A DNA stretch of 64,000 nt. Origin: Thermococcus sp. MV5. GTDB lineage: Archaea; Methanobacteriota_B; Thermococci; Thermococcales; Thermococcaceae. Under the pieces are notes generated by a model. The model saw only the letters and a program-made list of their open reading frames with translations, was not told the DNA's origin and did not search any database. The translations under genes and the position numbers were made by a program. This document shows positions 1-7,975 of the stretch, one piece after another (within the stretch, counting starts at the first letter, position 1; every line of letters starts with the position of its first letter). The DNA lies in NCBI RefSeq assembly GCF_012027425.1, contig NZ_SNUE01000001.1:1-64000 (forward strand), written 5' to 3'.

Positions 1-16
1 GAATTTTGCAGTGAGT

Positions 17-625
17 TTAATCGTCTCTGAGGGCATTCTTTACCGCCTCTACAAGACGCTTTTTCTTATGAGAACGCATTCCATAAAGTTTTCCAGCAAA
101 TGAAGTTACGATGGCTAACAAATCCTCAACGAGTTCCTTTTCTGGTGTTTTCTCTTCATCATCGAAGATTACCTCGATTTCAACACCATGAGAGTTGAAG
201 TATTGTTCGAGGTATTTGAATCCAAAGCGTGTGAGTCTATCCCTGTAAGTTATGACGACTTTCCCAACTTCTCCACCCTCAACCAATTTGAAGAGTTGTT
301 TTAATCCCCTTCTGTTCTCGTTCAAGCCTGATGAAATGTCGGTAAGAATTTTCACAACTTGATAACCCTTGGAGGAGCAGTAGTTTTTGAGATATTCAAC
401 CTGTCTCTCCAAGTCCTCTTTCTGGTCTCTGCTCGAAACTCTGGCATAAATGACGACTTTATCAAGAGTTTTTCCTTCAAGTAGTCTTTTGATTTCACTT
501 TCGGGAATACGGTACTCTTTTCCAACACGATACGCTTTAATCTCGCCAGATTTAATCTTTCTAATTAGTGTTGGTTTGCTGATACCCAAGAGTTGTGATG
601 CCTTACCTGTTCGATAGAGCCTCAT
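17..625 (-). CDS. tnpA: IS607-family serine recombinase (TnpA)
   Basis: This is the transposase of an IS607-type element, a small serine recombinase of about 202 residues. An N-terminal MerR-like helix-turn-helix (about residues 1-45, with LLGISKPTLIRKIKSG) is followed by a resolvase domain holding the catalytic serine in YARVSS and the YRDRLTR arginine motif. The ATG at 625 is chosen over upstream codons because GGAGGAG lies just before it. The partner tnpB would lie beyond the left edge of the window, so only part of the element is visible. The right-hand boundary falls near 690-700, inside the neighbouring phosphatase gene. The family call is firm; the element ends are inferred. Confidence 0.92.
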   Translation of the reverse strand: MRLYRTGKASQLLGISKPTLIRKIKSGEIKAYRVGKEYRIPESEIKRLLEGKTLDKVVIYARVSSRDQKEDLERQVEYLKNYCSSKGYQVVKILTDISSGLNENRRGLKQLFKLVEGGEVGKVVITYRDRLTRFGFKYLEQYFNSHGVEIEVIFDDEEKTPEKELVEDLLAIVTSFAGKLYGMRSHKKKRLVEAVKNALRDD

Positions 626-682
626 ACAGCACTCCTCCAAAATAAATTATGAAATGAAAATATTTAAACTTTACACTTTTAA

Positions 683-1081
683 CTATTTATGAAACAGCCC
701 ATAAATTGTTTTAGCCTTATCCTTGTTTACCCCTTGAAGTTGCCCATAATATCGCTCATTCAAATGCCACGACTTATATGTAGGCACATACCTTTCTCCA
801 TCTTCTCCATAAATTGAACCCCATTCTTTCATCATCCAATTTTCGTGCTCTATCTTTGGAATTCCAGAGAAGTTTTTACTCATCACAAGCATTGCTGTTT
901 GGATTGCACGGATAAGTTCAGAAGTAAAAATCACATCAATCCGCCAGTGTTTAAGAAGCTTCCCAGCATTCAAGGCCTCTTCTACACCTTTTTCGCTTAA
1001 AGGAACATCTACCCATCCAGTGAAGAGGTTTAACTTATTCCAAAGGCTCTCGCCATGTCTTATTAGTATGAGATTACTCAT
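683..1081 (-). pseudogene. Truncated 2,3-bisphosphoglycerate-dependent phosphoglycerate mutase
   Basis: The frame begins with the histidine-phosphatase signature LIRHGES and continues through FTGWVDVPLSEKG and NERYYGQLQGVNK, all typical of cofactor-dependent phosphoglycerate mutase. The family normally runs to 200-250 residues, but homology stops after about residue 127 (IYG) and the frame ends five codons later. The IS607 recombinase begins about 60 bp further on, so the element most likely inserted here and removed the C-terminal half, including the second catalytic histidine. The start is set at ATG 1081, preceded by GGTGG. A functional enzyme is unlikely. Confidence 0.8.
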
Positions 1082-1205
1082 TAGGCCCACCTAAAATTTC
1101 TCGGCACTTGAATATAAATCCTTTTCTGCTCAAAAGTGAACAGCACCCTATTGTATCTTGACCATTGAAACTATCAGTGATACTACATTTAGAGAAGATT
1201 AAAGC

Positions 1206-1237
1206 TATATAAAACGAAGACCCAATATAATTTGGGT
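1206..1237 (+). promoter_or_regulatory. Promoter and inverted repeat of the PspC operon
   Basis: A TATA box (TATATAAAA, about 1206-1214) is followed by a perfect 6-bp inverted repeat, ACCCAA at 1220-1225 and TTGGGT at 1232-1237. The repeat would lie close to the transcription start. It could bind a repressor of the PspC operon that follows, or form a small 5' hairpin. The TATA box is clear; the operator role is inference. Confidence 0.5.
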
Positions 1238-1259
1238 TTGGAAAGTGAGGTGAGATCCC

Positions 1260-1490
1260 ATGGAAAAAAAGCTGTATAGAAGCAGAAAAAATAGAATGTT
1301 ATTTGGAGTTTGTGGGGGACTGGCAGAATATTTTAACGTCGATCCTACTCTTGTAAGGATACTCTTTATAATACTACTCATAGGAAGTGTAGGAACGGCG
1401 GTTTTGTTATATCTCCTTCTGGCGGTTGTAATGCCTGAGGAGCCCAAAACAGGAGGTGAAGAAATTGGGAAAGAGATTAAAGAGGAGTAA
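1260..1490 (+). CDS. PspC-domain membrane protein (short)
   Basis: A 76-residue PspC domain protein. KLYRSRKNRMLFGVCGGLAEYFNVDPTLVRI is the classical PspC start, followed by one or two hydrophobic segments (about residues 33-60) and an acidic tail ending PEEPKTGGEEIGKEIKEE. PspC proteins are inner-membrane stress proteins in bacteria; their archaeal role is not established. GAGGTGA precedes the ATG. The gene overlaps the next PspC gene, and the two probably arose by tandem duplication and are co-expressed. Confidence 0.85.
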   Translation: MEKKLYRSRKNRMLFGVCGGLAEYFNVDPTLVRILFIILLIGSVGTAVLLYLLLAVVMPEEPKTGGEEIGKEIKEE

Positions 1491-1905
1491 GAAAAACAAG
1501 ATATTTCTAGGAGTTTTAGGTGGTATTGCTGAATATCTTGAAGTGGATCCCACAATAATAAGGATACTATTCATCCTCTTATGTCTCGTGGAACCAGTAT
1601 TCATCCTAGCATACTTCCTAATGGCTATAGTCATGCCCGAAGAAAAAGAAATAATTACTGCAGAAAAGATCCCTCAAAAATTTGAAAAGATAGTTGAAGA
1701 GACGGGAGAAAAAGTAGAAGAACTCGCCAAAAAAGCCCCAAAAATTGAGAAAAAAGACGATACAAAACTCTTTGGAATAGCTCTTGTCATCTTAGGAGCC
1801 GCATTACTCTTAAAAGAATTTATCCCTCTTCCTTTCCTAGGTCTTAGAGAAATCGTTGCCGTGCTTATCCTGCTCCTTGGACTATACTTGGTGGCGAGGG
1901 GATAA
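1465..1905 (+). CDS. PspC-domain membrane protein (long)
   Basis: A second PspC protein of about 146 residues. It has the PspC segment NKIFLGVLGGIAEYLEVDPTIIRILF, a charged linker (about residues 70-100), and a C-terminal hydrophobic hairpin (LFGIALVILGAALLLKEF, then LREIVAVLILLLGLYLVARG). The start is uncertain. GGAGGTG at 1452-1458 best fits a TTG at 1465, but a GTG at 1456 inside that ribosome site is possible. It overlaps the preceding gene and is followed 2 nt later by the toastrack protein, so all three are one transcription unit. Confidence 0.82.
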   Translation: MGKRLKRSKKNKIFLGVLGGIAEYLEVDPTIIRILFILLCLVEPVFILAYFLMAIVMPEEKEIITAEKIPQKFEKIVEETGEKVEELAKKAPKIEKKDDTKLFGIALVILGAALLLKEFIPLPFLGLREIVAVLILLLGLYLVARG

Positions 1906-1907
1906 AA

Positions 1908-2780
1908 ATGAAAAGACTTCTTGGTATATTTTTAGTATTTTTCGGCCTCTTAATACTTTTAAAAAGTTTCCACCCCCAGTTCTATAACTATCTCCTACCT
2001 TATGCACCATATATCAAACAAACATTCTGGGGAGTCGCACTACTTATTGCAGGCCTTTACATTCTCATAAAAAACCGAAATGCAAGAACTATCTTGGGAG
2101 TTGTGTTCATCCTTTACCTTGCTCTCTATCTTGTGACTCCTGAGACAAGTTTCAGATGGCACTTCCCCTTCAGAGAGGCTGGAGATGTTAAAGAACTCGG
2201 AGAGTTCCAGGCATCCAAGATAGATATAGAAAACATTGCCGCAGAGATCAGTATCGTGAGAGTGTCTGGAGACGGCATAAAAGTCCTCAGCAATTTGCCA
2301 TTAAGGATAAATGAAGGAGATACCTTAGAGATAAGTTGTTCTGAATGTCCTAAGTACAGAAATGGCAAACTTTTCATTAAAGTTGGTGAAGAAGCAGAAA
2401 TTAATTCTCTAACCTTAAGAAATACCGTAGGGGATGGGGACATCAACATAGCTGACGTTACCTCAATCACTATAGAAAATGTTATTGGAGACTTCAAAAT
2501 CTCAGGATCATTTAGCAGCCTTACAACAGCCAACTTTGTAGGGGAAATGGAAATAAGCCTCGAAAAATGCCCCGATATTGAAATCGGAGGGTACTGCTCT
2601 CAAATTGGCATACACAGGGGAAGCGGTGAAGTCACTCTTTACATACCAGACAATATCAAGGTAGCGCCAGAAATTGAAGGGTCTTTAACATCAATCACCA
2701 TAGATAAGGGGTTCGAAGTTGGAGAAAAGACTTTAAAACTAACAGCCAAGAACTTTGTAGGCAAAATAATCGTGGAATGA
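1908..2780 (+). CDS. Membrane protein with C-terminal toastrack-like (DUF4097/LiaF-type) domain
   Basis: A 290-residue protein. The first 90 residues form four hydrophobic segments of the kind seen in LiaF-type proteins. The remainder is a repetitive beta-rich domain (SLTLRNTVGDGDINIADVTSI, TTANFVGEMEIS, KNFVGKIIVE) resembling the bacterial toastrack/DUF4097 fold found in envelope-stress modules. With two PspC genes immediately upstream it completes a PspC-PspC-toastrack operon, inferred to sense or stabilise the membrane. The exact family is assigned by pattern and should be checked by profile search. Confidence 0.7.
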   Translation: MKRLLGIFLVFFGLLILLKSFHPQFYNYLLPYAPYIKQTFWGVALLIAGLYILIKNRNARTILGVVFILYLALYLVTPETSFRWHFPFREAGDVKELGEFQASKIDIENIAAEISIVRVSGDGIKVLSNLPLRINEGDTLEISCSECPKYRNGKLFIKVGEEAEINSLTLRNTVGDGDINIADVTSITIENVIGDFKISGSFSSLTTANFVGEMEISLEKCPDIEIGGYCSQIGIHRGSGEVTLYIPDNIKVAPEIEGSLTSITIDKGFEVGEKTLKLTAKNFVGKIIVE

Positions 2781-2786
2781 TGTACC

Positions 2787-3677
2787 ATGGAAACATGGAA
2801 GGTTGTTAAAGCCTTTACCATAGGACCGTTACTAGAAGTAGCAATACCTAAACCAGGAAATGTAAATAGGTATAAAGACTTTGAAGACCTTACATTTTAT
2901 CATTTTCTTTTTGCCAACACAGCGGTTATGGATGTGTTTTTTGAGGCTGCAGAACGGGGAAAACTAATTAAAAATAAAGAACTCTTACCCCAAGACGCAA
3001 GACTTGGGGAACTTATAAAGAAAGCTGTTGAAAACTCCAAGAAAATCCAGAACTCCAATCCAAACTTCGGTATCATAACTTTAGCAGTCCCCCTCATTGT
3101 CGGTCTTACATGGAGTGGAGAGATTGATTCCGCTAGAGAAAAAACCAAGCTCCTAATACACTCCTCAACCCCCCAAGATACTATTGAGTTCTACAGAGCA
3201 ATAAGGATTGCAAATCCAAAAGGAATTAGAAAAGGAGTAGAATATGACGTATATGACGACTCCTCATTTGACGCAATTGTAAAGGATGAAGTAAACTTGT
3301 GGAACCTTGCCAAAATCTCAAGCAAAAGAGAGTTGATATTCAAAGAATGGCTAAATGGGTATGAACTTAGCTATTCTACCTTTGAAAAGCTTAAGCAACT
3401 TGCCTCATCACTTCCTCTTGAAAAAGCTGCCTTACAAGCGTTTTTAGAACTCTTAGCAACTAACGTAGACACACTTATAATAAGGAAAGCAGGTGTTGAA
3501 GAAGCTATTCTTGTTCAAGAGACTGCTAAAAAAGTATTGAATGGAGAAGTCACCTTCCAAGAACTCGATAGCTTTCTGAGAGAAAAGAAGGACCTAAGAA
3601 ACCCCGGAAGTCTGGCGGACATTATGGCCATTGCTCTAAGTATGCTTGTTCTAAGCGGATACAAACTCAATCTTTGA
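2787..3677 (+). CDS. CitG/MdcB-like triphosphoribosyl-dephospho-CoA synthase homologue
   Basis: A 296-residue protein of the CitG/MdcB family. It shows the N-terminal signature LLEVAIPKPGNVNRYKDFEDLTFYHF, a helical middle part and the C-terminal RNPGSLADIMAIALSMLV. In bacteria the family makes the prosthetic-group precursor of citrate or malonate decarboxylase, but no lyase genes are nearby, so the archaeal substrate is unknown. The stop overlaps by 11 nt the stop of the converging A-domain gene. It sits 6 nt after the toastrack gene and may be read through from the PspC operon. Confidence 0.8.
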   Translation: METWKVVKAFTIGPLLEVAIPKPGNVNRYKDFEDLTFYHFLFANTAVMDVFFEAAERGKLIKNKELLPQDARLGELIKKAVENSKKIQNSNPNFGIITLAVPLIVGLTWSGEIDSAREKTKLLIHSSTPQDTIEFYRAIRIANPKGIRKGVEYDVYDDSSFDAIVKDEVNLWNLAKISSKRELIFKEWLNGYELSYSTFEKLKQLASSLPLEKAALQAFLELLATNVDTLIIRKAGVEEAILVQETAKKVLNGEVTFQELDSFLREKKDLRNPGSLADIMAIALSMLVLSGYKLNL

Positions 3678-3951
3678 TTATCTTGACTCTTTTAGCCCCC
3701 CCAAGACCAAGGCCTAAAACCTTTGAATCGATAACAACAGCGTCTTTTCCAAACTCTTCAACTACCCTTATTGTAAGTCCAGAAATCTCTGAGACTGTAT
3801 CTTCTCCCCCAAATTCTGCATTAACTTGGTTTTTCAGAAATTCGTATGCCTCTTTCCCAAACAGAACAATATCTGGCTCAAACCCTTCCATTTTAAGTTC
3901 ATTGGCCTTTTCTTCAACGCCACTTAAAACCCTAATAAGTTCTCCCCTCAT
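3667..3951 (-). CDS. HK97 A-domain-like small protein (DUF1884 / family 4 encapsulin-like)
   Basis: A 94-residue protein whose pattern fits an isolated HK97-capsid A-domain. There is a helix (LIRVLSGVEEKANELKMEGF), then a strand and helix (PDIVLFGKEAYEFLKNQV), an FGGEDTVSEISGLTIRVVEE loop-strand, and the strand AVVIDSKVLGLGLGG. I recall a Pyrococcus protein of this length (DUF1884) with known structure that was later grouped with truncated 'family 4' encapsulins; this is from memory, not a search. The start at 3951 follows GGTGGG. The gene lies 34 bp downstream of osmC on the same strand, so the two are probably one operon. Shell formation is inference only. Confidence 0.65.
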   Translation of the reverse strand: MRGELIRVLSGVEEKANELKMEGFEPDIVLFGKEAYEFLKNQVNAEFGGEDTVSEISGLTIRVVEEFGKDAVVIDSKVLGLGLGGAKRVKIIKD

Positions 3952-3985
3952 CAAACCCACCATATAAAATTTAGAAAAGATGGCC

Positions 3986-4384
3986 TTAAACTTTTTTCCT
4001 AATAATCTCGTAAGAATAAGTTACCTCAGTGCCACTTAATTTCAAATGAGCACCCACAGAACAATATTTTGCTTGACTGAGATCTATTGCCCTTTTAGCT
4101 TTTTCCTCGTTCACATCTCCATAGATTTTATAATGGAGATGGACTTTTGTGTAGATTCTAGGATACTCATCTCGCCTTTCACCACTGATTTCGACTTCTA
4201 GACCTTCTACGGGCTCCCGCATTTTTTGCAATATCATTACTACGTCTATTGAAGTACATCCAGCGACACTAAGAAGGAGAGTCTTCATTGGAGAGATACC
4301 ACTTTCCCCAAAAATTATTTTTCCCCCTTCCTCTGTCAGGGCTTCGAACTTCTTATCCTCAATCCATTTGACGACTCCTTTCAT
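3986..4384 (-). CDS. OsmC/Ohr-family protein
   Basis: A 132-residue OsmC-fold protein. SPMKTLLLSVAGCTSIDVVMIL carries the conserved first cysteine, and QAKYCSVGAHL near the C terminus carries the second, the pair used by OsmC/Ohr thiol peroxidases. The central EVEISGERRDEYPRIYTKVHLHY is typical of the family. GGTGG precedes the ATG at 4384. It is followed at 34 bp by the A-domain protein, suggesting a joint peroxide-related role. Substrate specificity cannot be read from the sequence. Confidence 0.88.
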   Translation of the reverse strand: MKGVVKWIEDKKFEALTEEGGKIIFGESGISPMKTLLLSVAGCTSIDVVMILQKMREPVEGLEVEISGERRDEYPRIYTKVHLHYKIYGDVNEEKAKRAIDLSQAKYCSVGAHLKLSGTEVTYSYEIIRKKV

Positions 4385-4442
4385 ATGACCACCTAACCGA
4401 AATAGGGAGAATTTTTTAAATCTCTTTTGTGAACCTTAAGTT

Positions 4443-5285
4443 ATGTATATTAGGGCTTTTGACCCATGGAAATCCAAGCTCTGCACATGTCCCTTTAAGT
4501 ACACACTCAATATATATACTGGATGCGATCACGCGTGCGTTTATTGTTATATAACCTCATACATTCCCAAAGCCTTTAAAGTGAGGATAAAAGAGAATCT
4601 TTTCATATATCTAGAAAGAGAACTTAGAAGCTTCGACAAACGCTTTATAATAGCCTTGTCGTATTCCTCTGATCCATACCCTACAATAGATAAAGAGCTT
4701 GAAATAACTCGAAAAGTTCTCAAACTCTTACAAAGATACAATGTCAGATGTTTAATCCTCACCAAGTCGGATTTGTTTGAACGAGACTTAGATATACTAA
4801 GAGACCTAAAGTGTGCCGTGGGAATCACTGTGACAACGATAGACAAGAAAAAAGCCAAATTATTGGAGCCAAATGCTCCTTCCCCATCAGAAAGAATTAA
4901 AGCCCTAAAAGAGGCAAAAGAAGAAGGAATCCCTATCTACGCCAGAATTGATCCCATAATACCATTCTACACTTGGAAAGATTTTGATAAGACTCTCAAA
5001 ACTTTGAACTTTGTGTCCCATATTACCGTTTCTACCCTAAAACTACGGCCAGATTCATGGAAGAGAATGGAGGCAAAATTCCCCACATTAATGGAAAGAC
5101 TTTCCCCTCTTTATAAAAAGGGAGAAAAAATCGCTGGATATTACTACCTACCCAGAGAAATAAGGTTCAAAATTCTTAGAGAGGCCCAAGAAAAGATTGA
5201 GGGAATGGGTATAACGTTTGGTTCTTGCAGGGAGGGGTACTATTCCTACCCAAGCTGCGATGGTTCTCATTTGGTACCGCCATGA
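4443..5285 (+). CDS. Radical SAM protein, SPL (spore photoproduct lyase)-like family
   Basis: A 280-residue radical SAM protein with the iron-sulfur motif CDHACVYC near residue 27 and family landmarks SYSSDPYP, LTKSDLFERD, VGITVTTID and RIDPIIP. Two extra cysteine groups occur, at the N terminus (LCTCPFKYT) and at the C terminus (GSCREGYYSYPSC). The SPL-like archaeal subgroup has no proven substrate. The gene is divergent from osmC. Confidence 0.85.
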   Translation: MYIRAFDPWKSKLCTCPFKYTLNIYTGCDHACVYCYITSYIPKAFKVRIKENLFIYLERELRSFDKRFIIALSYSSDPYPTIDKELEITRKVLKLLQRYNVRCLILTKSDLFERDLDILRDLKCAVGITVTTIDKKKAKLLEPNAPSPSERIKALKEAKEEGIPIYARIDPIIPFYTWKDFDKTLKTLNFVSHITVSTLKLRPDSWKRMEAKFPTLMERLSPLYKKGEKIAGYYYLPREIRFKILREAQEKIEGMGITFGSCREGYYSYPSCDGSHLVPP

Positions 5286-5316
5286 ACCATCGTTCAAAAT
5301 ATGATCCAAAATCCTG

Positions 5317-6024
5317 CTAACGAGAACTTTTAGGTATCGTTAAAGCTTTTATTTGAAGAACTATTGGATTAAACCCATGTTCAATGCTTTTAAGAATTAC
5401 AATATTTTCATAGAATTCCTCTTTTTCAAAAAATCCCTTGCTCAAAATTACATAATCACTCACACTAACAAGCCAGGAATGAAGACCCTCTGGAATGACA
5501 TCCCTGTTAACTAGCATAATTGTATAAAACTCTTTACCATCCTGAATAAGCTTTTCTGTAAGAGACATGTACATAGAAATTAAGGTCTTTATAAATTCCT
5601 CTCCAAAATATTCATACAGAGTATCCAACGTTGCAAACATTGCAACAACCATTTTATCTTGAAAGTTATACTTGTGATCAAGCTTCCTCATGATACTCTT
5701 GTATTTTGGAAAAAACGTCTCTTCATCAAACTCAACAAACGGGTACACGAAGGGATGATCCACCAAAGGTTCTCTAAATCCATTAATCACCGCAATACTT
5801 CCCTTTTCTCCATGTTCAAATAGATTCAAACCAACTGAGTCTGCCCTATACACAAGCTTTCTAAATGGCACCGTGAAGTTGGCTATTATTCCAAATCCTC
5901 CATTTTCTAGTTCTTGCTTTAGAAACTCCATTCCGGTCTTCCACCCTAAGCTGTACTGGTCATAAGATACTAATCCTATGCCTCCTGGGATAATCTTACC
6001 AAAGTATGCTCTTATTTCATCCAT
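5317..6024 (-). CDS. KaiC/RecA-like protein lacking a P-loop
   Basis: A 235-residue protein with the flow of a RecA/KaiC-fold domain (WKTGMEFLKQELENGGFGIIANFTVPFRKLVYRADSVGLNL, then GSIAVINGF), but the position of Walker A reads PGGIGLVSYDQYSLGW with no GK(S/T). Several Thermococcales paralogue families show this degenerate fold, so it is probably not an ATPase and may be a binding or regulatory protein. GGTGG precedes the ATG at 6024. About 265 bp of AT-rich spacer with nothing recognisable separates it from the next gene. Function unknown. Confidence 0.6.
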   Translation of the reverse strand: MDEIRAYFGKIIPGGIGLVSYDQYSLGWKTGMEFLKQELENGGFGIIANFTVPFRKLVYRADSVGLNLFEHGEKGSIAVINGFREPLVDHPFVYPFVEFDEETFFPKYKSIMRKLDHKYNFQDKMVVAMFATLDTLYEYFGEEFIKTLISMYMSLTEKLIQDGKEFYTIMLVNRDVIPEGLHSWLVSVSDYVILSKGFFEKEEFYENIVILKSIEHGFNPIVLQIKALTIPKSSR

Positions 6025-6289
6025 AGGCTACCACCTATAGTGGTTTGCTTAGTCTATAAAATTTTTAAATTTTTGGCAGATGACCGTGAGAACACTAAGA
6101 CATGAATCTAAAGTCTTATCGAATTTCTTCTATGCTTGAATCAAAATCACAGTAAAGGACCAAAAATAAAGAGAATTAAGCAAAAAATCCCTAGATCAAA
6201 AAGAAATTAAATAATGAATCCATTTATGAAATATTGAGAAAGAAAGCAAAGCAGTTATACTTGTGTTAAATCCCTCATCTGTTTCCTAA

Positions 6290-6712
6290 CTAACTTTCTT
6301 CAGCATCCCACAAAGCCAATCCGTTTTCTTTAGGCTTCCTCTCCAATAACTCTCCCAGCAACTCTTGAATAAACACCTCTGCTACGAAAACTTCGCCCTC
6401 AACTAAATGACCACCAAGCATCCTCCCCTCTTTGTCTCCTAGGCTTACGTGAATATGGGCAAAAGGCTCATCATCTTTGAGACTTATGTTCCCTAACGCG
6501 GAAACAAGTTCATAAGTCCCCTTTAGCTCAATAACTTTGTATTGTTTCTTATCCTCTTCGAAATATCCGATTTTAGGATCTCTTAGAGTACCTATCACAC
6601 TAACCGTACCAATTAACACATTGTGCTTTTTGGCAAACTTATTGATAAAACTTAAGAGTTCCTTCCCTTCCGGTACTCTGAAAAGAAATGCTCTACCTTT
6701 TGAAAACCTCAT
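6290..6712 (-). CDS. PPC/DUF296-domain protein
   Basis: A 140-residue single-domain PPC (plant and prokaryote conserved, DUF296) protein. It has SFINKFAKKHNVLIGTVSVIGTL, the histidine-bearing AHIHVSLGD and the glycine motif MLGGHLVEGEVFVAEVFI. Plant members carry AT-hooks and bind DNA; prokaryotic forms are stand-alone trimers, some binding metal through the HIH histidines. The start is the ATG at 6712 after GGTGATTACT. No functional partner is evident. Confidence 0.85.
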   Translation of the reverse strand: MRFSKGRAFLFRVPEGKELLSFINKFAKKHNVLIGTVSVIGTLRDPKIGYFEEDKKQYKVIELKGTYELVSALGNISLKDDEPFAHIHVSLGDKEGRMLGGHLVEGEVFVAEVFIQELLGELLERKPKENGLALWDAEES

Positions 6713-6799
6713 AGTAATCACCTAAATTAAATAGAGGACTAAGGTTAATTTAACTTTTTAGGTGGAACTTTGAAGATAAAATTAGAAAATAAAAGGAGG

Positions 6800-7231
6800 T
6801 TAAGTTCTTCCCTCCTCTAGTCCCTTCTTGAAATATGCATACAACGCATCATAGAGATAAAATTCCTTTTCTAGCGTCTCATAGTCATCCTTACAGATCA
6901 TCCTATAGCCTCTAGCGATAATATCAAGAGCTACTGCCAGAGGAGAGGGGTTCTCAACATGAGTATCTGCTTCTCTAACTATTTCAGCTATCTTTAACAC
7001 TGCAGGGTCCGTTATATTGTACTTCTCTATAAATGCATCAAAAGAGCATTTCCCATTATGGTGCCCAAGTTCAACCCCCTTAAAATCAAATGGTATTCCT
7101 TCAGTTATAGTTGAAGGGTCCGTATCACGCGGCACAAAAATAAACTTGGCTTCAGGATCTATAAATCGCTTTATAAGCCACGGGCAAGCAACTCTATCCA
7201 CATGGACATGTTCGCGGGTTACCTACTTCAT
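6800..7231 (-). pseudogene. ChrB-C-like protein with in-frame TAG at codon 3
   Basis: The frame matches the ChrB C-terminal family: EHVHVDRVACPWLIKRFIDPEAKFIFVP, GVELGHHNGKCSFDAFIEKY and EADTHVENPSP. Family members usually begin MKWVTRE. Here ATG (7231) and AAG are followed by TAG (7225-7223) and then codons for VTREHVHVDRVACPW, so the conserved Trp (TGG) reads as stop. A strong ribosome site (GGTGAG, 5 nt spacing) serves the ATG. The only later candidate is a GTG at 7201 with no ribosome site, which would give 133 residues lacking the first strand. Family role: chromate response, with unknown biochemistry. Either a broken gene or a sequencing error. Confidence 0.75.
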
Positions 7232-7339
7232 AATACTCACCTTCAGTATTTACTATGTCCAATTAGAGAAAGAAATATTTAAACTTATTCTATCAATTAG
7301 AAACGATACAGAAAGTCACCACTTTACAAAATTGAAGGG

Positions 7340-7798
7340 TTAACACTCTAAGACTACCTCTGCATAACTCCTTGGATCCTCCCATATCTTTACCTTGATT
7401 TTTTTCACATTTTTCCCAGCCTTTTCGGATATCCTTTCAGCAAACCACTCTGCTATAAGTTCAGCAGTTACATTTGGCTTGTTGAGAACTACTACCTCAT
7501 TTTCCGGCAACTCTAATCGCTTGCCATTTTTCTCAATTATTATATAAGAATCTTTTTTTTCGGTTATCCACTCCTCACTTACCAGAATCTTATGATCCAA
7601 GAGCTTTATTAAGTTACTAAGGTGGTTAAAGTCAAAAACCATTCCATTTTCATCAAGATCTCCCCATATCTCTACATCTACATTATATGTATGTCCATGA
7701 ATCCTAAGACACTTACTCTCATATGGAAGCACCAAGAAATGGGAACTATCAAAATCCTTATGCCATCCAATTTTTCTCTCAACAATCTTGAATCTCAT
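7340..7798 (-). CDS. queD: 6-pyruvoyl-tetrahydropterin synthase / QueD-like protein
   Basis: A 152-residue PTPS-fold enzyme. Zinc ligands are visible as H in SSHFLVLP and the pair in IHGHTYNVDVEIWG; KCLRIHGH supplies the nearby cysteine, and the C-terminal WEDPRSYAEV carries the substrate-binding Glu. In archaea members serve preQ0/archaeosine formation (QueD) or pterin synthesis, and which applies here is open. The start at 7798 follows GGTGGGATTC. Confidence 0.85.
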   Translation of the reverse strand: MRFKIVERKIGWHKDFDSSHFLVLPYESKCLRIHGHTYNVDVEIWGDLDENGMVFDFNHLSNLIKLLDHKILVSEEWITEKKDSYIIIEKNGKRLELPENEVVVLNKPNVTAELIAEWFAERISEKAGKNVKKIKVKIWEDPRSYAEVVLEC

Positions 7799-7834
7799 GA
7801 ATCCCACCATAATCAAGAAAGAGAAATAGACTTA

Positions 7835-7975
7835 TTAATCTTTTTGGCCATGCTTAATACCTCTTATATCCCCTCTATTTAGCGTATGTTCCTCTAAGAT
7901 GTGTTTTTTCAATTCTTCAAGACTTTTCGCCCTATAACCACAAAAAGGGCATACAAAATTTTGAGTCTCCCTCAC
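7835..7975 (-). CDS. Small C2H2 zinc-finger protein (46 aa)
   Basis: A short frame with a GTG start at 7975, five nt after GGTGAG. It encodes a 46-residue protein with one classical C2H2 finger: FVCPFCGYRAKSLEELKKHILEEH (Cys-X2-Cys, then His-X4-His), then a basic tail. A TATA-like CTATTTATACC lies about 35 bp upstream. Small stand-alone C2H2 proteins occur in Thermococcales and in archaeal viruses, so it may be a DNA- or protein-binding regulator. The finger spacing and a proper ribosome site support a real gene. Confidence 0.7.
   Translation of the reverse strand: MRETQNFVCPFCGYRAKSLEELKKHILEEHTLNRGDIRGIKHGQKD

Noticed and set aside
7223-7225. TAG in the chrB-like gene read as pyrrolysine
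   Set aside because: The family has Trp there, not Lys, and pyrrolysine machinery is not known in Thermococcales.
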